From Asaia bogorensis (GTDB taxonomy: Bacteria; Pseudomonadota; Alphaproteobacteria; Acetobacterales; Acetobacteraceae): DNA of 59,904 nt. The position numbers and the translations under genes were made by a program. The notes under the pieces were generated by a model. It saw nothing but the letters and a program-made list of their open reading frames with translations. It was not told where the DNA came from and searched no databases. Shown one piece after another: positions 1 to 13,988 of the stretch; position 1 is the stretch's first letter, and each line of letters begins with the position of its first letter. The stretch is taken from the NCBI GenBank assembly GCA_945897825.1, contig CAMDGX010000018.1:1-59904 (forward strand), written 5' to 3'.

Positions 1-2
1 CC

Positions 3-995
3 GCCCTGGCGATGGGCCTTGCCGGCCGTGACCGCACGCCCCCTTCCTCCCGCCTCGCCGTCGACGCCATCGGCCTGCGCTTCCCCAGCCCGATCGGCCT
101 CGCCGCCGGCTTCGACAAGAACGCCCGCGCCCTGCCCGCCCTCGCCCGCCTCGGCTTCGGCTTCGTTGAGGCCGGGACCGTCACCCCCCGCCCGCAGGAG
201 GGCAACATGCGCCCGCGCCTCTTCCGCCTGGCGGAAGACCGCGCCGTCATCAACCGCATGGGCTTCAACAACGACGGCCTCGAGGCCTACCTCCCCCGCC
301 TCGCCGCCGCCCACCGCACGCTGACCATCACCGGCGTCCCCGTCGGCGCCAATGTCGGCATCAACAAGGACGGCGCGGACCCCGAGCGCGACTACCCCGA
401 ACTCATCGAAGCCGTCGCCCCGCACTGCGACTACGCCGTCATCAACGTCTCCTCCCCCAACACCCCCGGCCTGCGCGACCTCCAGGGCGAGGAACGCCTG
501 CGCGCCATCCTGCGCGCCGTCGCCGCTGGCGTCCCCACCCGCCCGAAGCTGCTGGTCAAGGTTGCCCCCGACCTCTCCGAGGACGGCCTGCGCAGCGTGG
601 TCGACACCGCGCTGGAGGAAGGGCTCGACGGCCTGATCGTCAGCAACACCACCATCCGCCGCCCACCCGGCCTGCGCTCGCCGAACGCCACCCAGCCCGG
701 CGGCCTCTCCGGTCGGCCGCTCAAGCCGCTGGCCCACCAGGCGCTGCTCACCGTGGCCCGCCACCTCGCCTCCCACGGCGCCGCCGGCCGCCTCCTGCTC
801 ATCGGCGTCGGCGGCATCGCCACCGGCGAGGACGTCCTCGCCCGCATCCGCGCCGGCGCCAGCCTGGTCCAGGTCTACTCCGAATTCTCCTACGCCGGCC
901 CGGCGCTGATCGGCCGCATGAAGCGCGAACTCCTCGCCGCCCTCGACCGCCAGGGCTTCGCCACCATCGCCGACGCCATCGGCGCGGATCTCTGA
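3..995 (+). CDS. pyrD: Dihydroorotate dehydrogenase (quinone), class 2, 5'-truncated by window edge
   Basis: Oxidises dihydroorotate to orotate in pyrimidine synthesis, with FMN as cofactor and quinone as acceptor, at the inner face of the membrane. The N-terminal region shows the class-2 pattern GLAAGFDKNA, followed by INRMGFNNDG, and the substrate-loop motif NVSSPNTPGL, whose serine is the class-2 catalytic base. The C-terminal FMN phosphate-binding glycines appear as IGVGGI. An ATG lies at 12, but the frame is open to the window edge and reads Ala-Leu-Ala before it, matching the usual class-2 N-terminal helix. The true start is therefore probably upstream and the entry is partial. The HAD gene follows after 8 nt, probably co-transcribed. 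Confidence 0.93.
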   Translation, partial: ALAMGLAGRDRTPPSSRLAVDAIGLRFPSPIGLAAGFDKNARALPALARLGFGFVEAGTVTPRPQEGNMRPRLFRLAEDRAVINRMGFNNDGLEAYLPRLAAAHRTLTITGVPVGANVGINKDGADPERDYPELIEAVAPHCDYAVINVSSPNTPGLRDLQGEERLRAILRAVAAGVPTRPKLLVKVAPDLSEDGLRSVVDTALEEGLDGLIVSNTTIRRPPGLRSPNATQPGGLSGRPLKPLAHQALLTVARHLASHGAAGRLLLIGVGGIATGEDVLARIRAGASLVQVYSEFSYAGPALIGRMKRELLAALDRQGFATIADAIGADL

Positions 996-1003
996 GGGCC
1001 ACA

Positions 1004-1855
1004 ATGGACCACCTGACCGGCTTCGAATCCCTCGCCCGCCGCTACAGCGGCTTCATCCTCGACCTCTGGGGCGTCATCCACGACGGCGTGAAGCCCTACC
1101 CCGGCGCCGCCGACTGCCTCGCGCGCATCCGCGACCTCGGCAAGCCCGCCATCCTGCTTTCCAACGCCCCCCGCCGCGCCCACGCCGCCCAGGCCGCCAT
1201 GCGCGCCATGGGCCTGCCCGACGACCTCTATGCCGGCATCCTCACCTCCGGCGAAGCCACCCACATCGCGCTGCGCGACCGCACCGACCCGTGGTTCGCT
1301 GGCCTGGGCCGCCGCATGTACCACCTCGGCCCCGACCGCGACCGCAACGTCTTCGAAACCCTCGACCTCACCGTCGTCGACCGCCCCGAGGACGCCGACT
1401 TCGTCCTCAACACCGGCCCCGACGACCTCGGCGGCCCCACCGAAGTGTCGGACTGGGAACCCCTCCTGCAATCCTTCCGCCGCGCCAACCTGCCGATGAT
1501 CTGCGCCAACCCCGACCTCGAGGTCATCCGCGGCGGCACCCGCGTCATCTGCGCCGGCGCGCTGACCGCGCGCTACGAGGAACTCGGCGGCGACGCCCGC
1601 TGGCTCGGCAAGCCGGATCCCGCCATCTACACCCCGGTCCTGGCCACGCTCGGCACCGCCCCCGGCGAAACCCTGGCTGTCGGCGACGCCCTGCGCACCG
1701 ACATCGCCGGCGCCAAGAGCCGAGACATCCCCTCCTGCTGGGTCCTCGGCGGCATCCACGAAGCCGAGCTCGGCAACGACCCCGCCCGCATCAAGGCCGC
1801 CGCCAACGCCGCCGGCCTCAGCCCGGTGGCCGCGATGCCGCGCTTCGTCTGGTAA
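1004..1855 (+). CDS. HAD-superfamily hydrolase, TIGR01459-type (HAD-IIA)
   Basis: A 283-residue cytoplasmic HAD phosphatase. Motif I appears as ILDLWGVIHDG near residues 18-28, with the usual first Asp nucleophile and the second acidic position replaced by Trp-Gly-Val as in this subfamily. Motif II is in LLSNAPR, the motif III Lys is in WLGKPDP and motif IV is in AVGDALRTDIAGA near residue 225. Length and spacing fit the HAD-IIA group (NagD-like, pNPPase-like). The substrate is not identifiable from sequence. It starts 8 nt after pyrD, so it is probably in the same transcript. Confidence 0.85.
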   Translation: MDHLTGFESLARRYSGFILDLWGVIHDGVKPYPGAADCLARIRDLGKPAILLSNAPRRAHAAQAAMRAMGLPDDLYAGILTSGEATHIALRDRTDPWFAGLGRRMYHLGPDRDRNVFETLDLTVVDRPEDADFVLNTGPDDLGGPTEVSDWEPLLQSFRRANLPMICANPDLEVIRGGTRVICAGALTARYEELGGDARWLGKPDPAIYTPVLATLGTAPGETLAVGDALRTDIAGAKSRDIPSCWVLGGIHEAELGNDPARIKAAANAAGLSPVAAMPRFVW

Positions 1856-1902
1856 GGACAGTCAAGGCGAACCCTTCCTGGTGCGCCTCTGGCCAGTGAA
1901 CG

Positions 1903-1932
1903 GCGGCCCCGGGCCGGGGTGCGCGGGGCCGC
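1903..1932. terminator. GC-rich hairpin between convergent genes
   Basis: GCGGCCCC (1903-1910) can pair with GGGGCCGC (1925-1932). It lies between the HAD gene (+) and the Spy-like gene (-), which converge. There is no clear U-tract, so termination is inferred from position and pairing. Confidence 0.5.
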
Positions 1933-1938
1933 GTCCGA

Positions 1939-2607
1939 TCACATGCCGTGCATGGGCATGGCGAGAAGCTCGTCCGCGGTTTTCTTCTGCTCGTCGGACA
2001 GCGCGCCGTAGAGCGCACGCCCGGCGGTGGCAATGCCGCGGGCCGCTTCCAGCCGGGCCGACAGGCCTTGTACGATGCGGTCAGCCTCGTCGGGGAAGGG
2101 ATGGGCGGCCGCCATGCCCATGGGGCCCGACCCCATCGGGGCCATCGGCGTGCCGGGGCCGCCTCGCGGCATCCGGTTGCGCGTCTCCGCCATGGACCGC
2201 GCCTGGGCGCGCAGCGCGTCCGCGAAGCTGTTCCAGGCCGGGAGCTGGGCATCCGTGATGGCGAGCTCGGTGCGCAGGAAGGCGATCCGGCCCTCGACAC
2301 GGTGCGGCGCCATCATCGCCATGGGGCCTTCCATCCGGGCGGCGCCGTGCCGCGCCATCATGGCCCGCATCATCGGCATCATCTGCTGCATCATGGGCCC
2401 CATGTCGCCGCCCATCATTCCCATGCCCATTCCCGGCGCCGGGGCGGCAGGGGCCGCTGCGGCTGCTGCGTCCGCGGGGTGGTGAGCCTTGTGGTCGTCG
2501 TCGGCGGCGGCAGGCGGTGACGCCTGGGCACGCAGCACGCCCGGCGCCAGCGCGACGGTGGCGGCGAGCAGCAGGGCAGGCACGAAGCGGGGGGTGGTGC
2601 GGATCAT
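1939..2607 (-). CDS. Spy/CpxP-like periplasmic refolding chaperone (LTXXQ family)
   Basis: A 222-residue predicted secreted protein. The ATG at 2607 is preceded by AGGAG at good spacing, and upstream codons in the same frame do not look coding. It has a signal peptide (residues 1-24, ending LRAQA), then an Ala/Pro/His-rich linker, a very Met-rich tract (MGMGMMGGDMGPMM, about 50-75), and an LTXXQ-like helical part (AITDAQLPAWNSFADAL). Met-rich Spy/CpxP proteins bind unfolded periplasmic proteins, and Met clusters commonly bind Cu(I). Its position beside the csoR-copA locus suggests a role in envelope copper stress; that is inference. Confidence 0.75.
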   Translation of the reverse strand: MIRTTPRFVPALLLAATVALAPGVLRAQASPPAAADDDHKAHHPADAAAAAAPAAPAPGMGMGMMGGDMGPMMQQMMPMMRAMMARHGAARMEGPMAMMAPHRVEGRIAFLRTELAITDAQLPAWNSFADALRAQARSMAETRNRMPRGGPGTPMAPMGSGPMGMAAAHPFPDEADRIVQGLSARLEAARGIATAGRALYGALSDEQKKTADELLAMPMHGM

Positions 2608-2856
2608 GACGTTGCTCCTGTGGGTGGGAGGGACGGCGCGGTCCAGGCGGACTTCGGCGCACTGCGCAGGGAGGCCGCCTCGGATCGCGGTGTCGTAGGC
2701 GGGTCCGGTCATCGTGCCGGCCGCCATGCGGAACGGGTTGTGGCAGAGCCGCAGCGATCGTCGGCATCGATGCCGGCTACGAACGCCAAGCTGTGGCTCC
2801 AAGGCGCGGACACGTCGGCCCGGCCTCCCTTCCGCAGCGCGGCCAGGGAGCTCCGG

Positions 2857-3240
2857 TCAGGCCGCGTGTCTTGGCGGCGGCGTCAGCGGCGGCGCGCCGG
2901 TGCCCTTCGGGGCGGTCGCCACAGCCGGGGCGAACGCCGCCTTGCCGCTGGCGCGCTCGGGCAGGCAGTGATCCCGGGGCAGGGCTGCAACCGAGGCACC
3001 GCATCCCGCCATCGCGCAGCAAGCCGCATGCTGGGCGGCCTGTCCGACGGGGTGGTGAGGCAGGCAGTCGGCCGGTACGCCGATGGCGGCCGCGGATTCC
3101 ACCTGCGCGGAATGCCGGCCGTGTGCCGCGCCATGCGCCTGCGCCGGGCTCAGGGCGGCATGCGCGAGTACGAACAGGAGCAGGGCGGCCAGGAACGCCA
3201 CGAGATTGCCGGCCGCACCAGTTCCGCCGCGCTGCTTCAT
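2857..3240 (-). CDS. Small secreted Cys/His-rich protein, function unknown
   Basis: A 127-residue protein with an N-terminal hydrophobic signal segment (about 12-33), then a His-rich stretch (HGAAHGRHS), a paired-Cys motif CCAMAGCGA, a later Cys (RDHCLP) and a Pro-rich tail ending PPPRHAA. The ATG at 3240 lies one base from the csoR stop codon, so the two are almost certainly co-transcribed and this gene should share CsoR control. The Cys, His and Met content suggests a periplasmic metal-binding peptide. It resembles the protein at 5995-6435 in architecture. No family is confidently recognised. Confidence 0.6.
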   Translation of the reverse strand: MKQRGGTGAAGNLVAFLAALLLFVLAHAALSPAQAHGAAHGRHSAQVESAAAIGVPADCLPHHPVGQAAQHAACCAMAGCGASVAALPRDHCLPERASGKAAFAPAVATAPKGTGAPPLTPPPRHAA

Positions 3241-3241
3241 C

Positions 3242-3517
3242 CTACCTCGTCATTCGGCTGATCGTGTCCACCAGTTCCTCCACCTTGCGCTTCTGGCCGT
3301 CGGCGTCGCCGGAGGCGAAGGCGTCGGACACGCAATGCGCCACGTGGCTGCGCAGGATCTCGGCCTCCACCTTGTGCAAGGCGGCACGCACCGCACTGAT
3401 CTGCGTCAGGATGTCGATGCAGTAGCGGTCGTCCTCCACCATGCGGTGCAGGCCGGCGACCTGGCCCTCGATGCGCTTGAGCCGGGTCTGGACCGACGTT
3501 TTCGTGTCGTGCTTCAT
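3242..3517 (-). CDS. csoR: Copper-sensing transcriptional repressor, CsoR family (DUF156)
   Basis: A 91-residue all-helical metal sensor. The Cu(I) ligand set of CsoR is present: Cys33, His58 and Cys62, with spacing 25 and 4 as in the characterised CsoR Cys-His-Cys site, and a Tyr immediately before Cys33. RcnR- and FrmR-type sensors differ at these positions, so Cu(I) is the best-supported ligand. The start at 3517 gives the usual family N-terminus (KRIEGQVAGLHRMV follows at about 14-27). It is divergent from copA across an inverted repeat that looks like its own operator, and is followed by a small Cys/His secreted protein one base downstream. Confidence 0.9.
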   Translation of the reverse strand: MKHDTKTSVQTRLKRIEGQVAGLHRMVEDDRYCIDILTQISAVRAALHKVEAEILRSHVAHCVSDAFASGDADGQKRKVEELVDTISRMTR

Positions 3518-3525
3518 GCTTGAAA

Positions 3526-3544
3526 TATACCAATACGGGGTATA
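3526..3544. promoter_or_regulatory. Candidate CsoR operator in csoR-copA divergent region
   Basis: The inverted repeat TATACC (3526-3531) / GGTATA (3539-3544) with a 7-nt spacer contains a GGGGTATA half-site, as in CsoR boxes upstream of copper ATPase genes. It lies 9 nt upstream of the csoR start and about 53 nt upstream of the copA start, so it could repress both directions until Cu(I) binds CsoR. It is AT-rich in otherwise very GC-rich DNA. Confidence 0.7.
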
Positions 3545-3596
3545 GGTGTCAAGCGCGCTGCCGCCGGCCCAGGGCGCGCCACGCAAGAGGTCCCCC

Positions 3597-5948
<2,352 letters not shown>

Positions 5949-5994
5949 CCATTCGCTCCGCCCCTTTACCGCCCGGGGCGGGGTGGGATATGCG

Positions 5995-6435
5995 ATGAAC
6001 CCTGCCATGGCCCCACCCCGCGCGCCCTCGCTTCTGATCTGGCTCGCTGCCGTCCTCGTGATGGCGCTGGGCGTAATCGTGCCTGACGCGGCGTCGGCCC
6101 ATGCCGGGCATGGGGCGCACGCCGGGCGCACGGCCGGGCATGCGGCAGAGTCCGCGCGCCCTGCAGCATCGCCCGCATCCACCGCGATCGAGGCGATCCA
6201 GGCCGAGCCCGACGTCACGCCCGCCACCGTCTCCCTGCCCGACGACGCGACCTCCCTGCCGTGCGGCGGTTCGGCCTGCTGCACCGCCGGCCATGGCTGC
6301 TGTGCCGCGATCCCGGTCGCGGAGCCCGCCGCCCCCGCCCGGCCGCGCGGCTCGCGGCTGGGGATGGTGCTTGCCGGCCTGCCGCCGGGCGTGTCCGGAT
6401 CCACAGTGCCGGAGCCACCCAGACCCTTCCGCTGA
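5995..6435 (+). CDS. Small secreted Cys/His-rich protein between copA and the RND operon
   Basis: A 146-residue protein with a signal peptide (about 12-37, ending DAASA), a His-rich segment HAGHGAHAGRTAGHA, a Cys cluster CGGSACCTAGHGCC, and a Pro-rich C-terminus ending PEPPRPFR. Architecture matches the CsoR-linked protein at 2857-3240: signal peptide, His-rich linker, CC cluster, then Pro/Arg tail. Small proteins of this kind often sit at the head of copper or heavy-metal RND operons. A periplasmic metal-binding role is inferred. The start at 5995 is preferred over a GTG at 5983; the ribosome-binding site is weak in either case. Confidence 0.6.
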   Translation: MNPAMAPPRAPSLLIWLAAVLVMALGVIVPDAASAHAGHGAHAGRTAGHAAESARPAASPASTAIEAIQAEPDVTPATVSLPDDATSLPCGGSACCTAGHGCCAAIPVAEPAAPARPRGSRLGMVLAGLPPGVSGSTVPEPPRPFR

Positions 6436-6497
6436 TCCATCCGCCGCGCCGGGCCCCGGCGCGGCTGCTTTGCCTGGACAGATGGAAGAGGTCCCGC

Positions 6498-8126
6498 ATG
6501 ACCCGCCTGCGCGCGACGGCCCTGGCCGCCGCCATCACCCTCGCTGCCGCGATCCACTCCGCCGGCGCGCATGAGGGGCACGACCACGATGCCCCGCCCC
6601 CTCCCGCCACCGTGGTCTCCGCGCCGCGCGGCGAGGCGGCCTCCGATGCCGTCGAACTGGTCGCGGTCGCCCGCGGCGGCGTGATCGAGATCTACCTGGA
6701 CGATTTCCGCACCAACGCCCCGATCGAAGGCGCCAGCGTGGAGGTCGAGACGCCGGAAGGGCCCATGCCGGCCACCGCCACCATCGGCCAGCCCTACCGC
6801 CTCGCCGCCCCGTGGATCGCCAGGCCCGGGCGGCACGACCTGATCGTGACGGTGGCGGCCGGCGACCTGCTGGAGGTCATGTCCCTCGGCCTGACCATCC
6901 CGGAACCGACGACCACGCCCGCTCCGGCGGGGCTGATCTCCACCGCCCATGCCGCGCTGGCACCCGGTCTCCCGGCGCCGGACGCGCGCGGCTGGCTCGC
7001 CCTGGGCGCCGCCTTCCTCGGCGGCATGGTCGCGATGCGCCTGCTGGGGCGCCGCCGCAGGGGCGCTGCGGCGCTGGCCCTCCTGCTGCCGCTTGCGTCC
7101 GCCCCGGCCTTGGCCCAACCGTCCCTGGTCGTCCGCGACCAGGCGCAGCGCCTGCCCGACGGCATGGTCTTCGTGCCCAAGGCCAGCCAGCGCATCCTCG
7201 GCCTGCGCACCCAGGTGGCCACATCCGCGGCGCAGACCCGCACGGTCGAGCTCCCCGGCCGCATCATCCCCGACCCGAACGCCAGCGGCTACGTGCAGGC
7301 CGCGGTCAGCGGCCGGCTCTCCGCGCCGCCGGGCGGTTTCCCGCGTCTGGGTGCTCCGGTGCGCGCCGGCGAGGTGCTGGCCTATGTCACCCCGCCATTC
7401 CAGGCCATCGACACCTCCACCATCCGCCAGCAGGCCGGCGAACTGGACCAGCAGATCGCCATCGCCGAACGCCGCGCGGCCCGCCTGCGCGCCCTGGGCG
7501 ACGTGGCGGCGCGCAGCCAGCTGGAGGAGGCGGAGCTGGAGTTGCGCGGCCTGCGCACCCGGCGCGCCAGCCTGGACCAGGTGCGCCGCGAGCCGGAGGC
7601 GCTGGTGGCGCCGATCGACGGCGTCATCGCCGCGAGCAGCGCCGCCGCCGGCCGCATCGCCGAGACCAACGCCGTGGTGTTCCAGGTGATCGACCCCCGG
7701 CACCTCTGGGTGGAGGCGCTCCAGGTCGAACCCCTCGACGTCGCGCGGGACGCCACGGCGCTGCTGGCCGGCGGGCGCGCACTGACGCTCGCCTGGCGCG
7801 GCGCGGGGCTCACCGGCGCAGCCCAGGCCGTGCCGGTCCAGTTCGCCATCGAGGACGATGCCGCGGGGTTGCGCGTGGGCCAGCTGGTCACGGTGCTCGC
7901 GCGCGTCGCGGCGGTGCAGGAGGGCCTCGCCCTGCCGCGCGCCGCCGTGCTGCGCGGCGCGGGCGGGGTGGCGATCGTCTACGAGCACAGCGCCGCCGAA
8001 CAGTTCCGCCCGCACGAGGTGCGCACCGAAGCGCTGGACGCCACGCGGGTGCTGGTGGTGGCGGGCCTGCGGCCCGGCCAGCGCATCGTGACCCAGGGCG
8101 CCGAACTGCTGAACCAGGTGCGCTGA
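6498..8126 (+). CDS. RND efflux membrane fusion protein (CusB/CzcB-like) with fused N-terminal domain
   Basis: A 542-residue periplasmic adaptor linking an RND pump to an outer-membrane channel. It has a signal peptide (1-23) followed by HEGHDHD, a beta-rich domain at about 45-130, a transmembrane segment (GWLALGAAFLGGMVAMRLLG, about 166-185), then a second signal-like hydrophobic run ending ASAPALAQ (about 193-210), and only then the adaptor core: barrel-sandwich hybrid, coiled-coil hairpin (AGELDQQIAIAERRAARLR, later LEEAELELRGLRTRR) and beta-barrel. The extension and internal signal-like segment suggest two once-separate secreted proteins fused. GGAAGAGG precedes the ATG. The RND gene starts 4 nt after its stop. 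Confidence 0.86.
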   Translation: MTRLRATALAAAITLAAAIHSAGAHEGHDHDAPPPPATVVSAPRGEAASDAVELVAVARGGVIEIYLDDFRTNAPIEGASVEVETPEGPMPATATIGQPYRLAAPWIARPGRHDLIVTVAAGDLLEVMSLGLTIPEPTTTPAPAGLISTAHAALAPGLPAPDARGWLALGAAFLGGMVAMRLLGRRRRGAAALALLLPLASAPALAQPSLVVRDQAQRLPDGMVFVPKASQRILGLRTQVATSAAQTRTVELPGRIIPDPNASGYVQAAVSGRLSAPPGGFPRLGAPVRAGEVLAYVTPPFQAIDTSTIRQQAGELDQQIAIAERRAARLRALGDVAARSQLEEAELELRGLRTRRASLDQVRREPEALVAPIDGVIAASSAAAGRIAETNAVVFQVIDPRHLWVEALQVEPLDVARDATALLAGGRALTLAWRGAGLTGAAQAVPVQFAIEDDAAGLRVGQLVTVLARVAAVQEGLALPRAAVLRGAGGVAIVYEHSAAEQFRPHEVRTEALDATRVLVVAGLRPGQRIVTQGAELLNQVR

Positions 8127-8129
8127 GCC

Positions 8130-11261
<3,132 letters not shown>

Positions 11262-11277
11262 ACCGAAGGAGCCGACC

Positions 11278-11643
11278 ATGTTCCGCCGAGCCCTGTTCGC
11301 CATCCTCCTGCTGGCGCCGCTGGCCGCGCACGCCCACGAGCCCCGCACCGGCCCACGCGGCGGCATGCTGGTGGATGCCGGGCCCTACCATGTGGAGGTG
11401 GTCGTCACCGCCGGCGCGCTCGACGTCTTCGTCAGCGACGCACAGGATCGCCCGCTGCCCGCCACGGGCTTCAAGGGCATCGCGGTGATCGTGTCCGGCG
11501 GCAAGCCGCTGCGCATCCCGCTGGAGGCACGCCAGCCCGATCGCCTGTCGGGCGGCGCCGGGCTCGCGGCCGGGCAACCGCTGAAAGGCGTCATCCAGCT
11601 GACCGCCCCGGACGGCAAGCCAGCCTCCGCGAAGCTGGAATGA
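11278..11643 (+). CDS. Small periplasmic protein at the end of the RND operon
   Basis: A 121-residue predicted secreted protein. The signal peptide (1-20) ends AAHAHEP, followed by a compact beta-rich region with GPRGGMLVDAGPYHVEVVV, a form often seen in small proteins attached to metal RND operons. The ATG at 11278 has a GAAGGAG ribosome-binding site and lies 16 nt after the RND stop, so it is probably co-transcribed. The function is unknown; the location suggests an accessory or metal-handling role. Confidence 0.65.
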   Translation: MFRRALFAILLLAPLAAHAHEPRTGPRGGMLVDAGPYHVEVVVTAGALDVFVSDAQDRPLPATGFKGIAVIVSGGKPLRIPLEARQPDRLSGGAGLAAGQPLKGVIQLTAPDGKPASAKLE

Positions 11644-11685
11644 GGCCGCCCCCCACCGACAATCACCAGCCTGCCCGGCCGTCCC

Positions 11686-13866
11686 TCACTTCCGCCCCCG
11701 CCCTCGCCGCTTCGCCGGATCATATCCCCCGCCCCCCGGCCCCATCGGCCGCGGCGTATGGTCCTTGCGCGGCCGCAGGCTGGCGCTGGTCACCGGCGGC
11801 GGCTCCAGCCCGAGGTCGAGCGCTTCCAGCCGCTTGATCTCGTCGCGCAGCCGCGCCGCCTCCTCGAACTCCAGGTCCGCCGCCGCCGCCCGCATCCGCT
11901 TCTCCAGCTCGGCGATCGACGCCTTCAGATCCTTGCCGACGAACTCCGTCGCCCCGCCGCCCTCCATCGGCGCCACGGTCACGTAGTCCTGCTCGAATAC
12001 GCTCTCGAGCACCTTGCCGATCTGCTTGCGGATGCCCTGCGGCGTGATGCCATGCGCCTCGTTCCAGGCCCGCTGCCGGTTGCGCCGCCGTTCGGTCTCC
12101 TCGATGGCGAAGCGCAGGCTGTCGGTCATCCGGTCGGCATACAGGATCACCCGCCCGTCGATGTTGCGCGCCGCCCGCCCGATCGTCTGGATCAGCGAGG
12201 TCCGGCTGCGCAGGAACCCCTCCTTGTCCGCATCCAGGATCGCGACGAGCTGGCACTCCGGGATATCCAGCCCCTCGCGCAGCAGGTTGATCCCCACCAA
12301 CACGTCGAACACCCCCATGCGCAGGTCGCGGATGATCTCGATGCGCTCCAGCGTGTCCACGTCGGAATGCAGGTAGCGAACGCGCACGCCGTTCTCGTTG
12401 AGGTATTCGGTCAGGTCCTCGGCCATCCGCTTGGTCAGCACCGTCACCAGCGTGCGCCCGCCGTTCTGCGCCACCGTCCGCACCTCGGCCAGCAGGTCGT
12501 CCACCTGGCGCTCCACCGGGCGGATCTCGGTCACCGGGTCGATCAGCCCGGTCGGCCGGATCACCTGCTCGGCGAAGGTGCCGCCGGTCCGCTCCATCTC
12601 CCACGGCCCGGGCGTGGCCGAGACGAACAGCGTCTGCGGCCGGAAGCTCTCCCATTCCGCGAACTTCAGCGGCCGGTTGTCGATGCAGGACGGCAGGCGG
12701 AAGCCGTACTCGGACAGGATGGATTTGCGGGCGTAGTCGCCGCGTTCCATGCCGCCGATCTGCGGCACCGTCACATGGCTCTCGTCCACGATCAGCAGCG
12801 CGTTCTCGGGGAGGTATTCGAACAGGGTGGGCGGCGGTTCGCCGGGGTTGCGGCCGGAGAGATATCTTGAATAGTTCTCGATGCTTTTGCAGGCGCCGGT
12901 GGTCTCGATCATCTCCATGTCGAAGGTGGTCTTCTGCTGCAACCGCTCGGCTTCCAGCAGCTTGCCGTTCGCGGTGAAGAAGTCCAGCCGCTCCTTCAGC
13001 TCCTTCTTGATGTCCTGCACCGCCTGCTGCAGCGTCGGCCGCGGCGTCACGTAGTGGCTGTTGGCATACACCGTGATGGCGTCGAGCTTGGCCGTCACCT
13101 CGCCGGTCAGCGGGTCGAACTCCGCGATGCCCTCGATCTCGTCGCCGAACAGCGTCACCCGCCAGGCGCGGTCCTCGTAATGCGCGGGATAGACGTCCAC
13201 CACCTCGCCGCGCAGCCGGAAGGTGCCGCGCTGGAACGCCACGTCGTTGCGGCGGTACTGCAGCTCCACCAGCGCCTTAGCCAGCCGGTCGCGGTCGATC
13301 TGCCCGCCGGCCTCCAGCTTCACCACCATCTTGGAATAGGTCTCGACCGACCCGATGCCGTAGATGCACGACACGGACGCCACGATCACCACGTCGTTGC
13401 GCTCGAGCAGGGACTGGGTGGCCGCATGGCGCATCCGGTCGATCTGCTCGTTGATCTGGCTGTCTTTCTCGATATACGTGTCGGTGCGCGGAACATACGC
13501 CTCCGGCTGGTAGTAGTCGTAGTAGCTGACGAAGTATTCCACCGCGTTGTCCGGGAAGAACGCCTTCATCTCGCCATAGAGCTGGGCGGCCAGCGTCTTG
13601 TTCGGCGCCAGGATCAGCGTCGGCTTCTGCACCGCCTCGATCACCTTGGCCATGGTGAACGTCTTGCCCGAGCCGGTGACGCCGAGCAGCACCTGGTCGC
13701 GCTCGCCCCCCTGCACGCCCGCGACAAGCTCGCGGATCGCCGTCGGCTGGTCGCCGTTCGGTTCGAACTCCGAGACCACGCGCAACGGCGTGCCGGCCGG
13801 CTTCGGCGGCTGCCGCCGCGGCTGGAACAGCACGGCTTCGCGCGGAGGGGCAAGAACCTGCGACAT
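11686..13866 (-). CDS. uvrB: UvrABC excinuclease subunit B
   Basis: A 726-residue DNA damage-verification helicase of nucleotide excision repair. It shows Walker [13 protein letters not shown] (about 60-71), the beta-hairpin region with [12 protein letters not shown], the DEAD-like motif DESHVTVPQ, helicase motif V/VI residues QTIGRAARN, and the C-terminal UVR domain ([20 protein letters not shown]) that contacts UvrC. The ATG at 13866 gives a slightly extended Pro/Arg-rich N-terminus before [11 protein letters not shown]. It converges with the metal operon and is divergent from the ABC importer, sharing a 122-nt intergenic region with it. Confidence 0.97.
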   Translation of the reverse strand: MSQVLAPPREAVLFQPRRQPPKPAGTPLRVVSEFEPNGDQPTAIRELVAGVQGGERDQVLLGVTGSGKTFTMAKVIEAVQKPTLILAPNKTLAAQLYGEMKAFFPDNAVEYFVSYYDYYQPEAYVPRTDTYIEKDSQINEQIDRMRHAATQSLLERNDVVIVASVSCIYGIGSVETYSKMVVKLEAGGQIDRDRLAKALVELQYRRNDVAFQRGTFRLRGEVVDVYPAHYEDRAWRVTLFGDEIEGIAEFDPLTGEVTAKLDAITVYANSHYVTPRPTLQQAVQDIKKELKERLDFFTANGKLLEAERLQQKTTFDMEMIETTGACKSIENYSRYLSGRNPGEPPPTLFEYLPENALLIVDESHVTVPQIGGMERGDYARKSILSEYGFRLPSCIDNRPLKFAEWESFRPQTLFVSATPGPWEMERTGGTFAEQVIRPTGLIDPVTEIRPVERQVDDLLAEVRTVAQNGGRTLVTVLTKRMAEDLTEYLNENGVRVRYLHSDVDTLERIEIIRDLRMGVFDVLVGINLLREGLDIPECQLVAILDADKEGFLRSRTSLIQTIGRAARNIDGRVILYADRMTDSLRFAIEETERRRNRQRAWNEAHGITPQGIRKQIGKVLESVFEQDYVTVAPMEGGGATEFVGKDLKASIAELEKRMRAAAADLEFEEAARLRDEIKRLEALDLGLEPPPVTSASLRPRKDHTPRPMGPGGGGYDPAKRRGRGRK

Positions 13867-13952
13867 GGAGCGCTCCGGGAAACGGAGGGAACATACTAGC
13901 ACACCCCCAGATGGGGTGCCCGCCTGCCCCGCGCAAATCTGCGCCCCAGGGA

Positions 13953-13979
13953 GTAGCGCAACGTTATAATGTACGCTAC
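13953..13979. promoter_or_regulatory. Palindrome with TATAAT core upstream of the ABC importer
   Basis: GTAGCG (13953-13958) and CGCTAC (13974-13979) form an inverted repeat around an AT-rich core that contains GTTATAA and a perfect TATAAT hexamer (13965-13970). It ends 9 nt before the importer start codon. The core resembles alphaproteobacterial Zur boxes (GTTATAA-centred), and a repressor bound there would cover a -10 element. No good -35 is seen, and the regulator is not identified. Confidence 0.4.
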
Positions 13980-13988
13980 CGAATCCCC

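Noticed and set aside
3546-3596. GTG start for copA at 3546
   Set aside because: It would overlap the CsoR-like operator and add a non-conserved leader; the ATG at 3597 has AAGAGG at proper spacing.
11758-12870. Plus-strand ORF within uvrB
   Set aside because: Antisense to conserved UvrB motifs; Arg/Leu/His-rich with no domain.
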